From positions 1 through 27,312 of the IMG/VR virus record IMGVR_UViG_3300021185_002827: 27,312 bases of DNA. The stretch is one strand, 5' to 3'. Positions 6,711-14,369 of this stretch are shown one piece after another. Below the pieces are notes generated by a model. That model was given only the letters and a program-made list of their open reading frames with translations, had not been told where the DNA came from and searched no databases. The DNA comes from a virus. A program made the position numbers and the translations under genes. Each line of letters begins with the position of its first letter. The first letter of the stretch is position 1.

Positions 6711-7402
6711 GTTTCAATACAGAAGAATTTTGGCACCATGGCTTCTGCAAAGTAAGAGAAAATATTCCACGCAGTACAATAGATGCACATCGTACATTTT
6801 TAAACTCCAGTCAGATACAAATTGACCGTGGACATGATATACACGGTAACTATTACAGTAGTACACCCAAACGTAAAATACAATGGGCTAATACCTGGAG
6901 TCAGGAACTAAGTGAAACACAAATAGTACATGCATGTGATAAGTTTTACATGCCTCAGATAGCATTGTTGTTGGAAGATCCAGTATTGTACCACAGTGAT
7001 GTGGTAACAACTTATCCAAACTATCAGACAGTACGTCCACATATTGACACACCTTACAGACACGAAAGTTTTGCTGATGAGGATCAGTTCTTGGGTGTAC
7101 AATGCTTGTTACCACTGACTGAAGACTTTGGTCCACGCACTGGCGGCACAGCATTTGTACCAGGCAGTCATAATACCAAATGGAATATCAAAGACTGTTA
7201 TAATGGCAAACATGATGATTATTTTACAGAAAATTGTGTAACCACACAAGTAAACTATGGCGAAATGCTGATATGGCATCCCAGAGTATTACACAGTGCA
7301 ACCCCAAATCATGGTGTGGAAAAACGCCCAGCACTATTAATGCTGTATGTAGAGCGCCACATACATGATGAATTAAGAATAATTGAAAATATTATTAGCT
7401 AA
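6707..7402 (+). CDS. PhyH-type Fe(II)/2-oxoglutarate dioxygenase
   Basis: The PhyH (phytanoyl-CoA dioxygenase) superfamily uses Fe(II) and 2-oxoglutarate to hydroxylate varied substrates. Here the HxD motif is H112-I-D114 (RPHIDTP), the distal iron ligand H196 lies in WHPRVLHSA, and R207 (EKRPAL) is placed to bind 2-oxoglutarate. The core strand FGPRTGGTAFVPGSH is typical. Length (231 aa) fits. Such genes are frequent in T4-like cyanophages; the substrate is unknown. It starts with an ATGA overlap and its 3' end overlaps a convergent minus-strand gene by 8 nt. Confidence 0.88.
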   Translation: MSFNTEEFWHHGFCKVRENIPRSTIDAHRTFLNSSQIQIDRGHDIHGNYYSSTPKRKIQWANTWSQELSETQIVHACDKFYMPQIALLLEDPVLYHSDVVTTYPNYQTVRPHIDTPYRHESFADEDQFLGVQCLLPLTEDFGPRTGGTAFVPGSHNTKWNIKDCYNGKHDDYFTENCVTTQVNYGEMLIWHPRVLHSATPNHGVEKRPALLMLYVERHIHDELRIIENIIS

Positions 7403-7775
7403 CTTTTCGGACTAACTGAACATTTTTACGTTTAACTCGTTTTTGCATAATGTCACGCAAACAAATACTTGGTCCATGCAGGACTTCAAAGTCTTTATTT
7501 GTAAATGTCACTAATGAATCGCGAAATACTTTAAAACGTCCGCCCATAATAATATTAATTGGAATTTTACGATTAGTTTCCCACCACCATTCTTCTCCCA
7601 ATTGGAGGAATGATCGTCTTAATTTTGGATCTTTGATTTGATCGTAAATATACATGCTGATAACATTGTTATCAATATTTTGCATAATACCTACATACTC
7701 ATTGTTGCCATAACTGGCAAGTGTTAAAAATGGGAACTGCTCTAAAAGTTCTTGGTACTGTTTTGATATCGTCAT
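7395..7775 (-). CDS. Hypothetical protein, 126 aa (minus strand)
   Basis: This is one of only two genes on the minus strand. The product (MTISKQYQELLEQF...) has a hydrophobic beta-rich core (FLTLASYGNNEYVGIMQN, VISMYIYDQI), a Trp-rich EEWWWETNRK and a basic C-terminus. It looks like a conserved protein of T4-like cyanophages, but I do not know its function. Only the last 8 nt overlap the PhyH gene. It is transcribed divergently from the structural gene at 7819. No strong Shine-Dalgarno is seen. On the minus strand a late-box-like TATAAATT (positions 7817 down to 7810) lies about 35 nt before its ATG; this is weak evidence for its promoter. Confidence 0.8.
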   Translation of the reverse strand: MTISKQYQELLEQFPFLTLASYGNNEYVGIMQNIDNNVISMYIYDQIKDPKLRRSFLQLGEEWWWETNRKIPINIIMGGRFKVFRDSLVTFTNKDFEVLHGPSICLRDIMQKRVKRKNVQLVRKVS

Positions 7776-7792
7776 AATAATACTTATCTTTT

Positions 7793-7800
7793 AATAAATA
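7793..7800 (+). promoter_or_regulatory. T4-type late promoter box AATAAATA
   Basis: AATAAATA matches the T4 late consensus TATAAATA at 7 of 8 positions. The predicted +1 (near 7806) coincides with the first base of the GGAG ribosome site of the structural gene starting at 7819. Confidence 0.65.
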
Positions 7801-7818
7801 GTGTTGGAGAATTTATAT

Positions 7819-8967
7819 ATGGCACAAGGCACCGGATACATTAACACCCAACGTGGTGATGTCGTTTTGACAACCCGAACGGGAACTACTAGGAACCAAC
7901 CCAGTAGTTACAAACCTTTTAAACTTCTGAAAGGTGTAGACACTACTATTACGTTTTTTATTAAAGAGCTTGACGCTAGTCCTGTACAATTGCATGACAA
8001 AACGATCAAAGCACAAATAACTAAAACTAAAGATAATACTGTCCTTGTTAGTAAAAACTTAAAAATTGCAGACTACGACAATGGTGTCGTTACCTTGCAT
8101 ATCGCTCCTGGTGATATTTCCAGTTTTGATCCTGCCTTCTACAATATACTACTTACTTATACTAATCCAAATAACCAGATTCACGCCATGCATGCAGACC
8201 AAAATTACAGGTATTGCTATACAGCAGAAGTGGTAGACGATTGTGGTCCAATGGAAATGGGCGCAAGTTCAGAGGTAATGGCATCAAATTTAATATTTGA
8301 AGCTGAAACTCCACTAACTGCATCTGTAACATACTCTGGTTTAACCAGTGCATTGTTTGCAAGCGGTAGCGCAATGGGCAATACTCATTACACCACTGAT
8401 AAATTTGTATACTCTGGCAGTGGAGTTAATGCTAGTTTAGACATAACCAAAACAAACGGTAATTATGCAGTGAGTGCCACCAATGGTGGAGTAGGCTATA
8501 GTGTGGGCGAAACAATTACAATATTGGGAACTTTCCTGGGTGGTGAATCACCAGTACATGATTGTGTGATTACTATTGGTACAGTAAGCGCAAGTGGTGG
8601 TATCACCAGTTTAAGTGCAGGCGGTACACCAAACTTTAATAGTCAGTCATATGTTACTAGCTCACTAGCTGGTCCAGCAATGCGAGCTGGTGCATGTAAT
8701 GGGCTAAACACTGTTAGTATACAGAACAGCGGATTTGAAGGCTCATTTCAAATACAAGGTACACTGTTAAACAATCCAACAAATGATAATGATTGGTTTG
8801 TGATCAACCCACACAGTCAGACTGATATCTTTGGTGCTGTAAGTTTAAATAATACCACAAATACACAGTCTACTGAAGCATTTATATTTGACGGTAATTT
8901 TATGTATATTAGAATTAAATTTAATATTATCAAAGGATCGATTGACAAAATACTATATAGAAGTTAA
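7819..8967 (+). CDS. Virion structural protein (cyanophage type)
   Basis: The product (382 aa from ATG 7819) begins MAQGTGYINTQRGD and is Gly/Ser/Thr/Asn-rich, as in phage tail and baseplate-associated proteins. Residues about 30-110 form an Ig-like or beta-sandwich region (VDTTITFFIKELDASPVQLH...). A middle segment, GGVGYSVGETITILGTFLGG followed by SASGGITSLSAGGTP, resembles a glycine-rich module found repeatedly in marine phage structural proteins. I chose ATG 7819 over the upstream in-frame GTG because GGAG lies at 7806-7809 and a late box ends at 7800. Its exact virion position is unknown. Its TAA forms part of the putative primase promoter. Confidence 0.8.
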   Translation: MAQGTGYINTQRGDVVLTTRTGTTRNQPSSYKPFKLLKGVDTTITFFIKELDASPVQLHDKTIKAQITKTKDNTVLVSKNLKIADYDNGVVTLHIAPGDISSFDPAFYNILLTYTNPNNQIHAMHADQNYRYCYTAEVVDDCGPMEMGASSEVMASNLIFEAETPLTASVTYSGLTSALFASGSAMGNTHYTTDKFVYSGSGVNASLDITKTNGNYAVSATNGGVGYSVGETITILGTFLGGESPVHDCVITIGTVSASGGITSLSAGGTPNFNSQSYVTSSLAGPAMRAGACNGLNTVSIQNSGFEGSFQIQGTLLNNPTNDNDWFVINPHSQTDIFGAVSLNNTTNTQSTEAFIFDGNFMYIRIKFNIIKGSIDKILYRS

Positions 8968-8970
8968 TAT
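8942..8970 (+). promoter_or_regulatory. Possible sigma70-type promoter for primase
   Basis: TTGACA (8942-8947), 17-bp spacer, and a weak -10 TAATAT (8965-8970, 4 of 6) whose first three bases are the stop codon of the virion gene. The -10 box ends six bases before the primase ATG at 8977. A TATAGT at 8968-8973 would need an unusually long 20-bp spacer. Confidence 0.45.
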
Positions 8971-8976
8971 AGTAAT

Positions 8977-9996
8977 ATGCATATCGTAATTGAATTCACT
9001 AAAAATCTGATACCTGCTGTTTGGAAATCAACTAGTTCTGGCTGGACTAGTGGTAATTGTCCTATGTGTATTACAAATGGACAAGGCAGACCAGATACAA
9101 AAAAGCGTGGTGGATTTTATTTTGAAGAAGAAAAGTTTCAGTATAATTGCTTTAATTGTGGGTATAAAACTGGTTGGAGTACTGGTAAGCAGTTGAGCGG
9201 GCGTCTGAAGCGTTTATACAGCGTGTTCGGCGCAGATGAATCAGACATACACCGCTTACAAATTGAACTAATGCGTGAACGAGACACAGCAGAATTGTTC
9301 ATACAAACAACAAAAGAACAAAAGCCGGTACACATGGACTGGCCAATCATGCAGTTACCACAAGACTCGCACCCAATAAAAAACTTTCCAGTTCATGAAC
9401 TGGATGAAAAGAGTGTTGAACGGTTTGTGTCTGCATGTGAATTTTTAGTAGAGCGTGGACTTGACAACTGGACTGATTGGCACTACAGTACATTTAGTCA
9501 CTTTCGTAATCGTGTTATACTTCCATTTCGTTACAAAGGAAACATAGTTGGATATACTGCCCGATGGGTTGGCAATGTCCCCAATAAAGAAACAACAAAA
9601 TATTATGTGCAACAGCCCAAAGACTTTGTGTTTGGTTTAGACCGTCAGGCTGACAAACAGATAACTATTGTAACGGAAGGACAACTGGATGCAGTTGCTA
9701 TTGATGGCGTAGCTATTGGAAGCAATAATATGAGTGTGGAGCAAAGTAGAATTATAGAACTAAGTGGCAACAGAAATATATTATTACCAGATGCAGACAA
9801 GGCTGGTATGCAACTTGTGCGACAAGCAATTAAACGAGGATGGGAAGTAAGTTTTCCGCCCTGGGACGAAGATATTAAAGATGCTAATGATGCTGTACAA
9901 AAGTATGGCAAATTATTTACAATTAAGAGTATTTTAGACTTCAGTATAGGAAATCCTACCAAAGCAGAAATAATGGGAAAGACATATTGTAAATGA
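8977..9996 (+). CDS. 61: DNA primase, T4 gp61 type
   Basis: Makes RNA primers for lagging-strand synthesis together with the gp41 helicase. The N-terminal zinc-binding domain has C28, C31, C58 and C61 (NCPMC and NCFNCGYKT). The TOPRIM core shows the conserved acidic motif IVTEGQLDAVA with E234 and the PDADKAG motif (271-277), then DIKDANDAV (299-307). Length (339 aa) matches the T4 family. No Shine-Dalgarno is visible; the start is supported by the typical N-terminus IEFTKNLIPAVWKS. The stop overlaps the next start (ATGA), and the replicative helicase is two genes downstream, as expected for a primosome cluster. Confidence 0.92.
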   Translation: MHIVIEFTKNLIPAVWKSTSSGWTSGNCPMCITNGQGRPDTKKRGGFYFEEEKFQYNCFNCGYKTGWSTGKQLSGRLKRLYSVFGADESDIHRLQIELMRERDTAELFIQTTKEQKPVHMDWPIMQLPQDSHPIKNFPVHELDEKSVERFVSACEFLVERGLDNWTDWHYSTFSHFRNRVILPFRYKGNIVGYTARWVGNVPNKETTKYYVQQPKDFVFGLDRQADKQITIVTEGQLDAVAIDGVAIGSNNMSVEQSRIIELSGNRNILLPDADKAGMQLVRQAIKRGWEVSFPPWDEDIKDANDAVQKYGKLFTIKSILDFSIGNPTKAEIMGKTYCK

Positions 9997-10301
9997 AATA
10001 TAGTAGAACTAGGCGAGTAACCGAGCATAACCAAATTAGTTGGCCCGGTTGGGAAAACTTGCCGTTACATGAGGTGGATCATTTGAGAACATTTGTAGTT
10101 GAGCCTGACAAAACAACATTACGAGAAGAGTTTGCGTGGTTTCCAAAACGTTCAACTTTTGGCTCGATTATTTGGATGAAATCGTATATAATATACGAAA
10201 CATGGATAACAATACGTGGTGTAGAAAAGAGACTAGTGGATACAGCATTGTATACACAATGCGAGTTCGTGGAAGCAAAATTAAAAGGTGAAGTCAATTA
10301 A
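9993..10301 (+). CDS. Hypothetical protein between primase and helicase
   Basis: A 102-residue basic protein rich in Trp and aromatic residues (SWPGWENLPLHEVDHLRTF, EEFAWFPKRSTFGSIIWMKS). No named domain is recognised. It overlaps the primase stop by ATGA and the helicase start by TAATG, so it sits translationally coupled inside the primosome cluster and may assist primase or helicase; this is inference from position. A 17-bp perfect inverted repeat lies within the gene at 10182-10198. Confidence 0.85.
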   Translation: MKYSRTRRVTEHNQISWPGWENLPLHEVDHLRTFVVEPDKTTLREEFAWFPKRSTFGSIIWMKSYIIYETWITIRGVEKRLVDTALYTQCEFVEAKLKGEVN

Positions 10302-11695
10302 TGGCAGAAGAATATGGAGTAGATTTACAAAAGCTGTATCTAGAGTTTTTACAAGCAGATAAAGAATTATTTGTACGCTGTAATGCTATTATAGATTCAG
10401 AGTATTTTGATCGTAGTTTGCGCAGTGCGGTTCGCTTTATGCAAGAGCACGTGGAAAAATACGGCGACATGCCTACACTTGAGCAAATGAAAGTTAAAGG
10501 CAGTGTGGAGTTACAGGACTTACGGGACAATACATCAGCACATCAAGACTGGTTTTTGGATGAGTTTGAAAAGTTTTGTAAGCACAAAGGATTAGAGAAG
10601 GCAATTTTAGCAAGTACAGACAAACTGGAAAAAGGTGAGTTTGGTGCTGTTGAGATGATGATTAAAGATGCAGTTGGTATTGGACTTGCAAAAGAACTAG
10701 GGTCTAACTATTGGGATGATCCTGCAGGACGTATACAAAGTATCAAGGACAACCGTGGACAAAACAGTACTGGTTGGAAAACAATGGACACTATACTGTA
10801 TGGTGGGTTTAATCCAGGCGAACTAAACATCTTTGCAGGTGGTAGTGGATCAGGTAAAAGTTTGTTTATGCAGAACATGGCACTTAACTGGAGTTTGGCT
10901 GGTAAGAATGTGGTGTATGTTAGTTTAGAGCTTAGTGAAGAGCTGTGTGGTATGCGTATTGACGCTATGGTAACTGGTATGAGTACCAGAGACGTTATGC
11001 GCAATGCTGATGATGCCGCACTTAAAGTTAAAATGAAAGGCAAAAAAGCCGGAGTAATACAAACTATACAAATGCCCAATGGTGCAACCATTAATGATAT
11101 TAAAGCATACATTAAAGAAGTACAAATACAAATGGGCATTAAAGTTGATGCATTGTTTGTGGATTATTTGGATTTAATGATGCCAGTAACAGTTAAAGTT
11201 AATCCAAGTGATCAATTTATCAAAGATAAATTTGTGTCGGAAGAACTACGTAACTTGGCAACTGAACTAAACATATTGTTTGTTACAGCATCGCAGTTGA
11301 ATCGTGGTAGTGTTGATGAAGTTGAATTTGATCACAGTCACATTGCAGGTGGTATTAGTAAAATTAATACAGCAGATAATGTTATTGGTATCTTTACAAG
11401 CCGTGCAATGCGTGAACGTGGAAGGGCACAAATACAGTTTATGAAAACACGTAGTAGTAGTGGTGTTGGTAGTAAACTTGATTTAGATTTTAATATTGAG
11501 ACACTGCGGATAACAGATTTAGATGAAGATGCGGAAGATTCAGATAGTGTAGGAACAAGTGCCATATACGACAAGCTCAAACGACAAAATGGAAGCAGTA
11601 ATGATTCGTTAGGCATTTCTCAAACAAATAACATTGTTGAAAGTGCTGTTGATAATACTGATAGACTACGTAGTATACTTAAACGTGCTGAATAG
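10301..11695 (+). CDS. 41: Replicative DNA helicase, gp41/DnaB type
   Basis: A hexameric 5'-3' helicase that drives the fork and carries primase. Residues 1-140 form the helical N-terminal domain. The RecA-like core has a TGWKTMDTILYGGFNPGEL lead-in (157-175), Walker A GGSGSGKS (180-187), the catalytic glutamate E210 in VSLELSEE, Walker B LFVDYLDLM around D288, and motif H3 VTASQLNR (328-335). Motif H4 follows around IQFMKTRSSSGVG. Length (464 aa) fits the T4 family. It shares one base with the upstream stop. It ends directly against the 3' end of a minus-strand gene with no spacer and no obvious hairpin between them. Confidence 0.93.
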   Translation: MAEEYGVDLQKLYLEFLQADKELFVRCNAIIDSEYFDRSLRSAVRFMQEHVEKYGDMPTLEQMKVKGSVELQDLRDNTSAHQDWFLDEFEKFCKHKGLEKAILASTDKLEKGEFGAVEMMIKDAVGIGLAKELGSNYWDDPAGRIQSIKDNRGQNSTGWKTMDTILYGGFNPGELNIFAGGSGSGKSLFMQNMALNWSLAGKNVVYVSLELSEELCGMRIDAMVTGMSTRDVMRNADDAALKVKMKGKKAGVIQTIQMPNGATINDIKAYIKEVQIQMGIKVDALFVDYLDLMMPVTVKVNPSDQFIKDKFVSEELRNLATELNILFVTASQLNRGSVDEVEFDHSHIAGGISKINTADNVIGIFTSRAMRERGRAQIQFMKTRSSSGVGSKLDLDFNIETLRITDLDEDAEDSDSVGTSAIYDKLKRQNGSSNDSLGISQTNNIVESAVDNTDRLRSILKRAE

Positions 11696-12016
11696 TTATT
11701 CCTTATCCTCCGGTTGGTCTTGTTTTTGCATTTGTGTGCGTATTCTTTGGTACATGCTCATGTCGCTGGTAATTATTTCAGCGAGGGTTCCCAACATGCC
11801 CATTAATACATCACGTTGCTGTGGGGAAGGTAACCGTCCTGCGTCCATAGTCCTCATTGCCGATCGCACAAACCTTACATCTTCTTCTGGTACTAAACCA
11901 TCGTTGGCAAGTATCATAAGTTTGCTTAGTTGTGCATTATCCATGCCATCGTTATTTTCTTTTAAATCACGGAGTCTATCAATGATAGAACGAATTTCTT
12001 CTGCGCTTTTTGACAT
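11696..12016 (-). CDS. Hypothetical helical protein, 106 aa (minus strand)
   Basis: The start MSKSAEEIRSIIDRL is chosen because the minus strand shows GAAGGAGA 6-7 nt before this ATG; the longer frame would start inside that site. The product is almost wholly helical and charged (LRDLKENNDGMDNAQLSKLM, VDVLMG-like core, MYQRIRTQMQKQ) with no membrane segment. Function is unknown. It lies tail-to-tail against the helicase and head-to-head with the gene at 12082. A plus-strand frame over the same bases is rejected. Both minus-strand genes in the window flank the primase-helicase block. Confidence 0.8.
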   Translation of the reverse strand: MSKSAEEIRSIIDRLRDLKENNDGMDNAQLSKLMILANDGLVPEEDVRFVRSAMRTMDAGRLPSPQQRDVLMGMLGTLAEIITSDMSMYQRIRTQMQKQDQPEDKE

Positions 12017-12049
12017 TATTGTCTCCTTCAATACTAATTATCTATTTCA

Positions 12050-12057
12050 GCTAAATA
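12050..12057 (+). promoter_or_regulatory. Possible late promoter variant GCTAAATA
   Basis: GCTAAATA matches TATAAATA at 6 of 8 positions and lies at the distance from the ATG at 12082 (predicted leader about 19 nt) seen at the clearer late boxes in this window. Confidence 0.35.
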
Positions 12058-12081
12058 CCATTAACAAAAGGGCAGAGTATT

Positions 12082-12345
12082 ATGAAAAAACGTACTAGAA
12101 GCATCCTTGATGAGATTAATAGCATAAGTGATCAGCGTGATCGCCGTTACATTGTAGAAAATACAGCGGATAACGTTATTGCCAGTGCTAGTAATTTGAT
12201 CAAATTAATTAACGAAACCTATGATGCCGATACAAGTGCGGATTTAGTTAAGCGTTTTATTAATAGTATTCGTACCCAAGACGAAATGAAATTCCGTCGT
12301 GGTATTAGGAAAGCTAATGAAAGTAAAAGACATACTGGGAAGTAA
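12082..12345 (+). CDS. Hypothetical protein, 87 aa
   Basis: A small, highly charged helical protein (MKKRTRSILDEINSISDQRD...). No domain is recognised. The ribosome site is weak (AAAAGGGCAG about 9 nt upstream). It overlaps the next gene, a nucleotidyltransferase, by 29 nt, which implies co-translation; a role in the same late module is likely but not shown. It resembles small conserved proteins found upstream of the nucleotidyltransferase in cyanophage-like genomes, as far as I can recall. Confidence 0.75.
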   Translation: MKKRTRSILDEINSISDQRDRRYIVENTADNVIASASNLIKLINETYDADTSADLVKRFINSIRTQDEMKFRRGIRKANESKRHTGK

Positions 12346-13234
12346 CCCACTAAACAAAAAACATCGAGGACCGCACCGTAAACCACGTCATCGTGGTCGT
12401 GACTTTTTCAATGAAAGCGGATCAGCACCAGGTGTTGGTCCAATTCATCGTGACGAAATTGAAGCAACACTAAAGCCATTGTCTAATGCATTGGGTGTTG
12501 ATCTTGTTAGTCAGGCGCTTGGTAGTGTTGGCAAAAAACAATTTAGTGGCGACATTGATGTTGCAATCAAGATCCCCCCAGAAAAAATTGACGAATTTGG
12601 CGAAATGCTAAAAAATCATCCGCTAATTTTATACTATGCGAAAACCAGCGTATACATTACTAAAATTAAAATCCAAAATTATGACCCTAACCGTGAAATG
12701 TTTGACCCTAAAACTAAAAAAAGTTTAGGTGTACCTGAAGGGCGCACTGGCTTTGTACAACTGGACTTTATGCCAGGCGATCCAAAATGGATGAAAACAT
12801 ATTATCACTCACCACATGAAGAAGATAGCAAGTATAAAGGTGTTTATCGTAACATCATGATTGCCAGTATTGCGGGCAGATTAAACGTGGCGGCAAGTGA
12901 TGAGAAAACTGAAGATGGTCGTCCAATGGAAATGGAACGTTGGATGTGGAGTTCAAACGGTCTAGTACGTGTTCGTCGAACACCTGTTCCTAAAAAGAAC
13001 GGCGAAGGTTATACTAAGAAAAACAATAACGAAGTAATTGACGGCCCATATTATGACGATGCATCGATTGCTAAAAAACTACAGTTAGATAGTCCTGCAG
13101 ATATGGATAGTTTTGAAACACTATTGATAGCCATGCAAAAAAACTATAGTAAAGAACTAACAGCAACAATTATTGATGATTTTAAGCGCAATGGCGTAAT
13201 ACAAAAAATGGGTATACCAGATGAAATTTCGTGA
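12317..13234 (+). CDS. Pol beta-superfamily nucleotidyltransferase
   Basis: The core signature is present: G69-S70 in QALGSVGKKQFSGDIDVAI, the paired metal-binding aspartates D79 and D81, and a third acidic residue D150 in GFVQLDFMPGD. This is the GS...DxD...D pattern of nucleotidyltransferases, which add nucleotides to RNA, DNA, proteins or antibiotics. Residues 1-40 are a basic, low-complexity extension (NKKHRGPHRKPRHRGRD) that could bind nucleic acid. The C-terminal region is unassigned. I chose ATG 12317 because AGGAAAG lies a few bases upstream. It overlaps the ligase-like gene by 14 nt. Substrate unknown; it could be a tRNA or DNA end. Confidence 0.82.
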   Translation: MKVKDILGSNPLNKKHRGPHRKPRHRGRDFFNESGSAPGVGPIHRDEIEATLKPLSNALGVDLVSQALGSVGKKQFSGDIDVAIKIPPEKIDEFGEMLKNHPLILYYAKTSVYITKIKIQNYDPNREMFDPKTKKSLGVPEGRTGFVQLDFMPGDPKWMKTYYHSPHEEDSKYKGVYRNIMIASIAGRLNVAASDEKTEDGRPMEMERWMWSSNGLVRVRRTPVPKKNGEGYTKKNNNEVIDGPYYDDASIAKKLQLDSPADMDSFETLLIAMQKNYSKELTATIIDDFKRNGVIQKMGIPDEIS

Positions 13235-14354
13235 ATTAATAACAGAAAATAAAAAGCCCTTGTTGGAAAATGCTGAAGCTCGTATTCATCATCTGGAAGA
13301 CAAAGTATTATGGGGTGGCAGTGCAGGCGCTCGTCAAGCACTAGACACACTGGAAAATATTCAAGGCAATCCCAAAGCAATCACAGTTAAATGGGACGGT
13401 TCTCCAGCAATTATATTTGGACGTGATGAACGTGGCGAATTTATAATGACTGACAAAAGTGGATTTGGCGCAGTAGGTTATGACGGTAAAGTAAAAACAC
13501 CACAAGCATTACAAAACATGTTGCTTAATCGTGGTAAAGAAGCACCAGACGATGGCCGTAAAGCATTTGCAGCTAGTATGGCACAAGCATTCACAGTTTT
13601 TGAAAGTGCAGTACCAGATAACTTCCGTGGATTTATGTGGGGCGATTTATTGTATTACACACGCCCACAAGTTGATGATGGCGACTTTGTGTTTAAGCCA
13701 CAAATGGTTGTATATCGTGTTAAAGCTGATAGTGATATTGGTAAACGTATTGCCAGAAGTAATGCTGGTGTTGTTATCCACATGAAGATTGATTTGGACG
13801 GCAACAAAAGCCGTGCTGATGCAAGTGAATTAAACGAAGGCGCATTACTGGTAATGCCACCTGTAACAGCACAACAGCCACCAAAGATTGATCAAAAGAT
13901 TTTTACAACAGCAGAATCATTATTACAAAAACACGGCAATGGTATTGACAAATTACTCAATGCTGAAATGGTAAAGCAACTTAAAATCAGTGACTTTAGT
14001 AAAATATTATACAGTTATATCAACCACAAAACCAAAACACGTAGTTTAGATAATTTATCTGGAGAGTTTATTGATTGGTTAAGTGGTAGTAAAGTAACTG
14101 GGGTCAAACAGGACCGTATACGTCAGCATATTGAGACTGACCCAGCGGCATTCAAAGGAATGTTTGATTTAATTACTGCTATTATGCAGACAAAGAATGA
14201 TGTCATCCAACAGCTGGACAATCAGGATGCAGACGTTGAGGCCTATACAGACGGTCAGCGTGGCGGAGAAGGTTATGTTATTGGAAATGGCGATGCTAAA
14301 CTTGTTAACCGCAGTGGCTTCAGTGCCGCTAACTTAAACAAGGTAAAGAAATAA
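13221..14354 (+). CDS. KxDG covalent nucleotidyltransferase (ligase-like)
   Basis: The motif K57-W-D59-G60 in AITVKWDGSPAIIFGRD is the adenylation site of ATP-dependent ligases and capping enzymes. FRGFMWGDLLYY (135-146) resembles motif III, and E350-GYVI followed by K360-LVNRSGFS resembles motifs IV and V. The internal region 210-340 is an unusual insertion between these motifs. The fold assignment is by motif only; an RNA or DNA ligase role is inferred. The N-terminus MKFRELITE followed by N resembles the capsid-targeting peptides of T4 internal proteins, which the prohead protease cuts after (L/I)xE. It overlaps the nucleotidyltransferase gene, so the pair is coupled. Confidence 0.75.
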   Translation: MKFRELITENKKPLLENAEARIHHLEDKVLWGGSAGARQALDTLENIQGNPKAITVKWDGSPAIIFGRDERGEFIMTDKSGFGAVGYDGKVKTPQALQNMLLNRGKEAPDDGRKAFAASMAQAFTVFESAVPDNFRGFMWGDLLYYTRPQVDDGDFVFKPQMVVYRVKADSDIGKRIARSNAGVVIHMKIDLDGNKSRADASELNEGALLVMPPVTAQQPPKIDQKIFTTAESLLQKHGNGIDKLLNAEMVKQLKISDFSKILYSYINHKTKTRSLDNLSGEFIDWLSGSKVTGVKQDRIRQHIETDPAAFKGMFDLITAIMQTKNDVIQQLDNQDADVEAYTDGQRGGEGYVIGNGDAKLVNRSGFSAANLNKVKK

Positions 14355-14356
14355 CG

Positions 14357-14364
14357 GATAAATA
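14357..14364 (+). promoter_or_regulatory. T4-type late promoter box GATAAATA
   Basis: GATAAATA, 7 of 8 matches to the T4 late consensus, directly after the ligase-like gene. The predicted +1 falls at about 14370, the first base of the next open frame's upstream ATG. Confidence 0.65.
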
Positions 14365-14369
14365 TTAGT

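Noticed and set aside
7450-7641. Plus-strand open frame of 63 codons
   Set aside because: It is antisense within the minus-strand gene at 7395-7775, with no ribosome site or promoter.
11634-12098. Plus-strand open frame of 154 codons over the helicase 3' end and beyond
   Set aside because: It starts inside the helicase gene in another frame and is antisense to the minus-strand gene, which has a clear GAAGGAGA ribosome site and normal composition.
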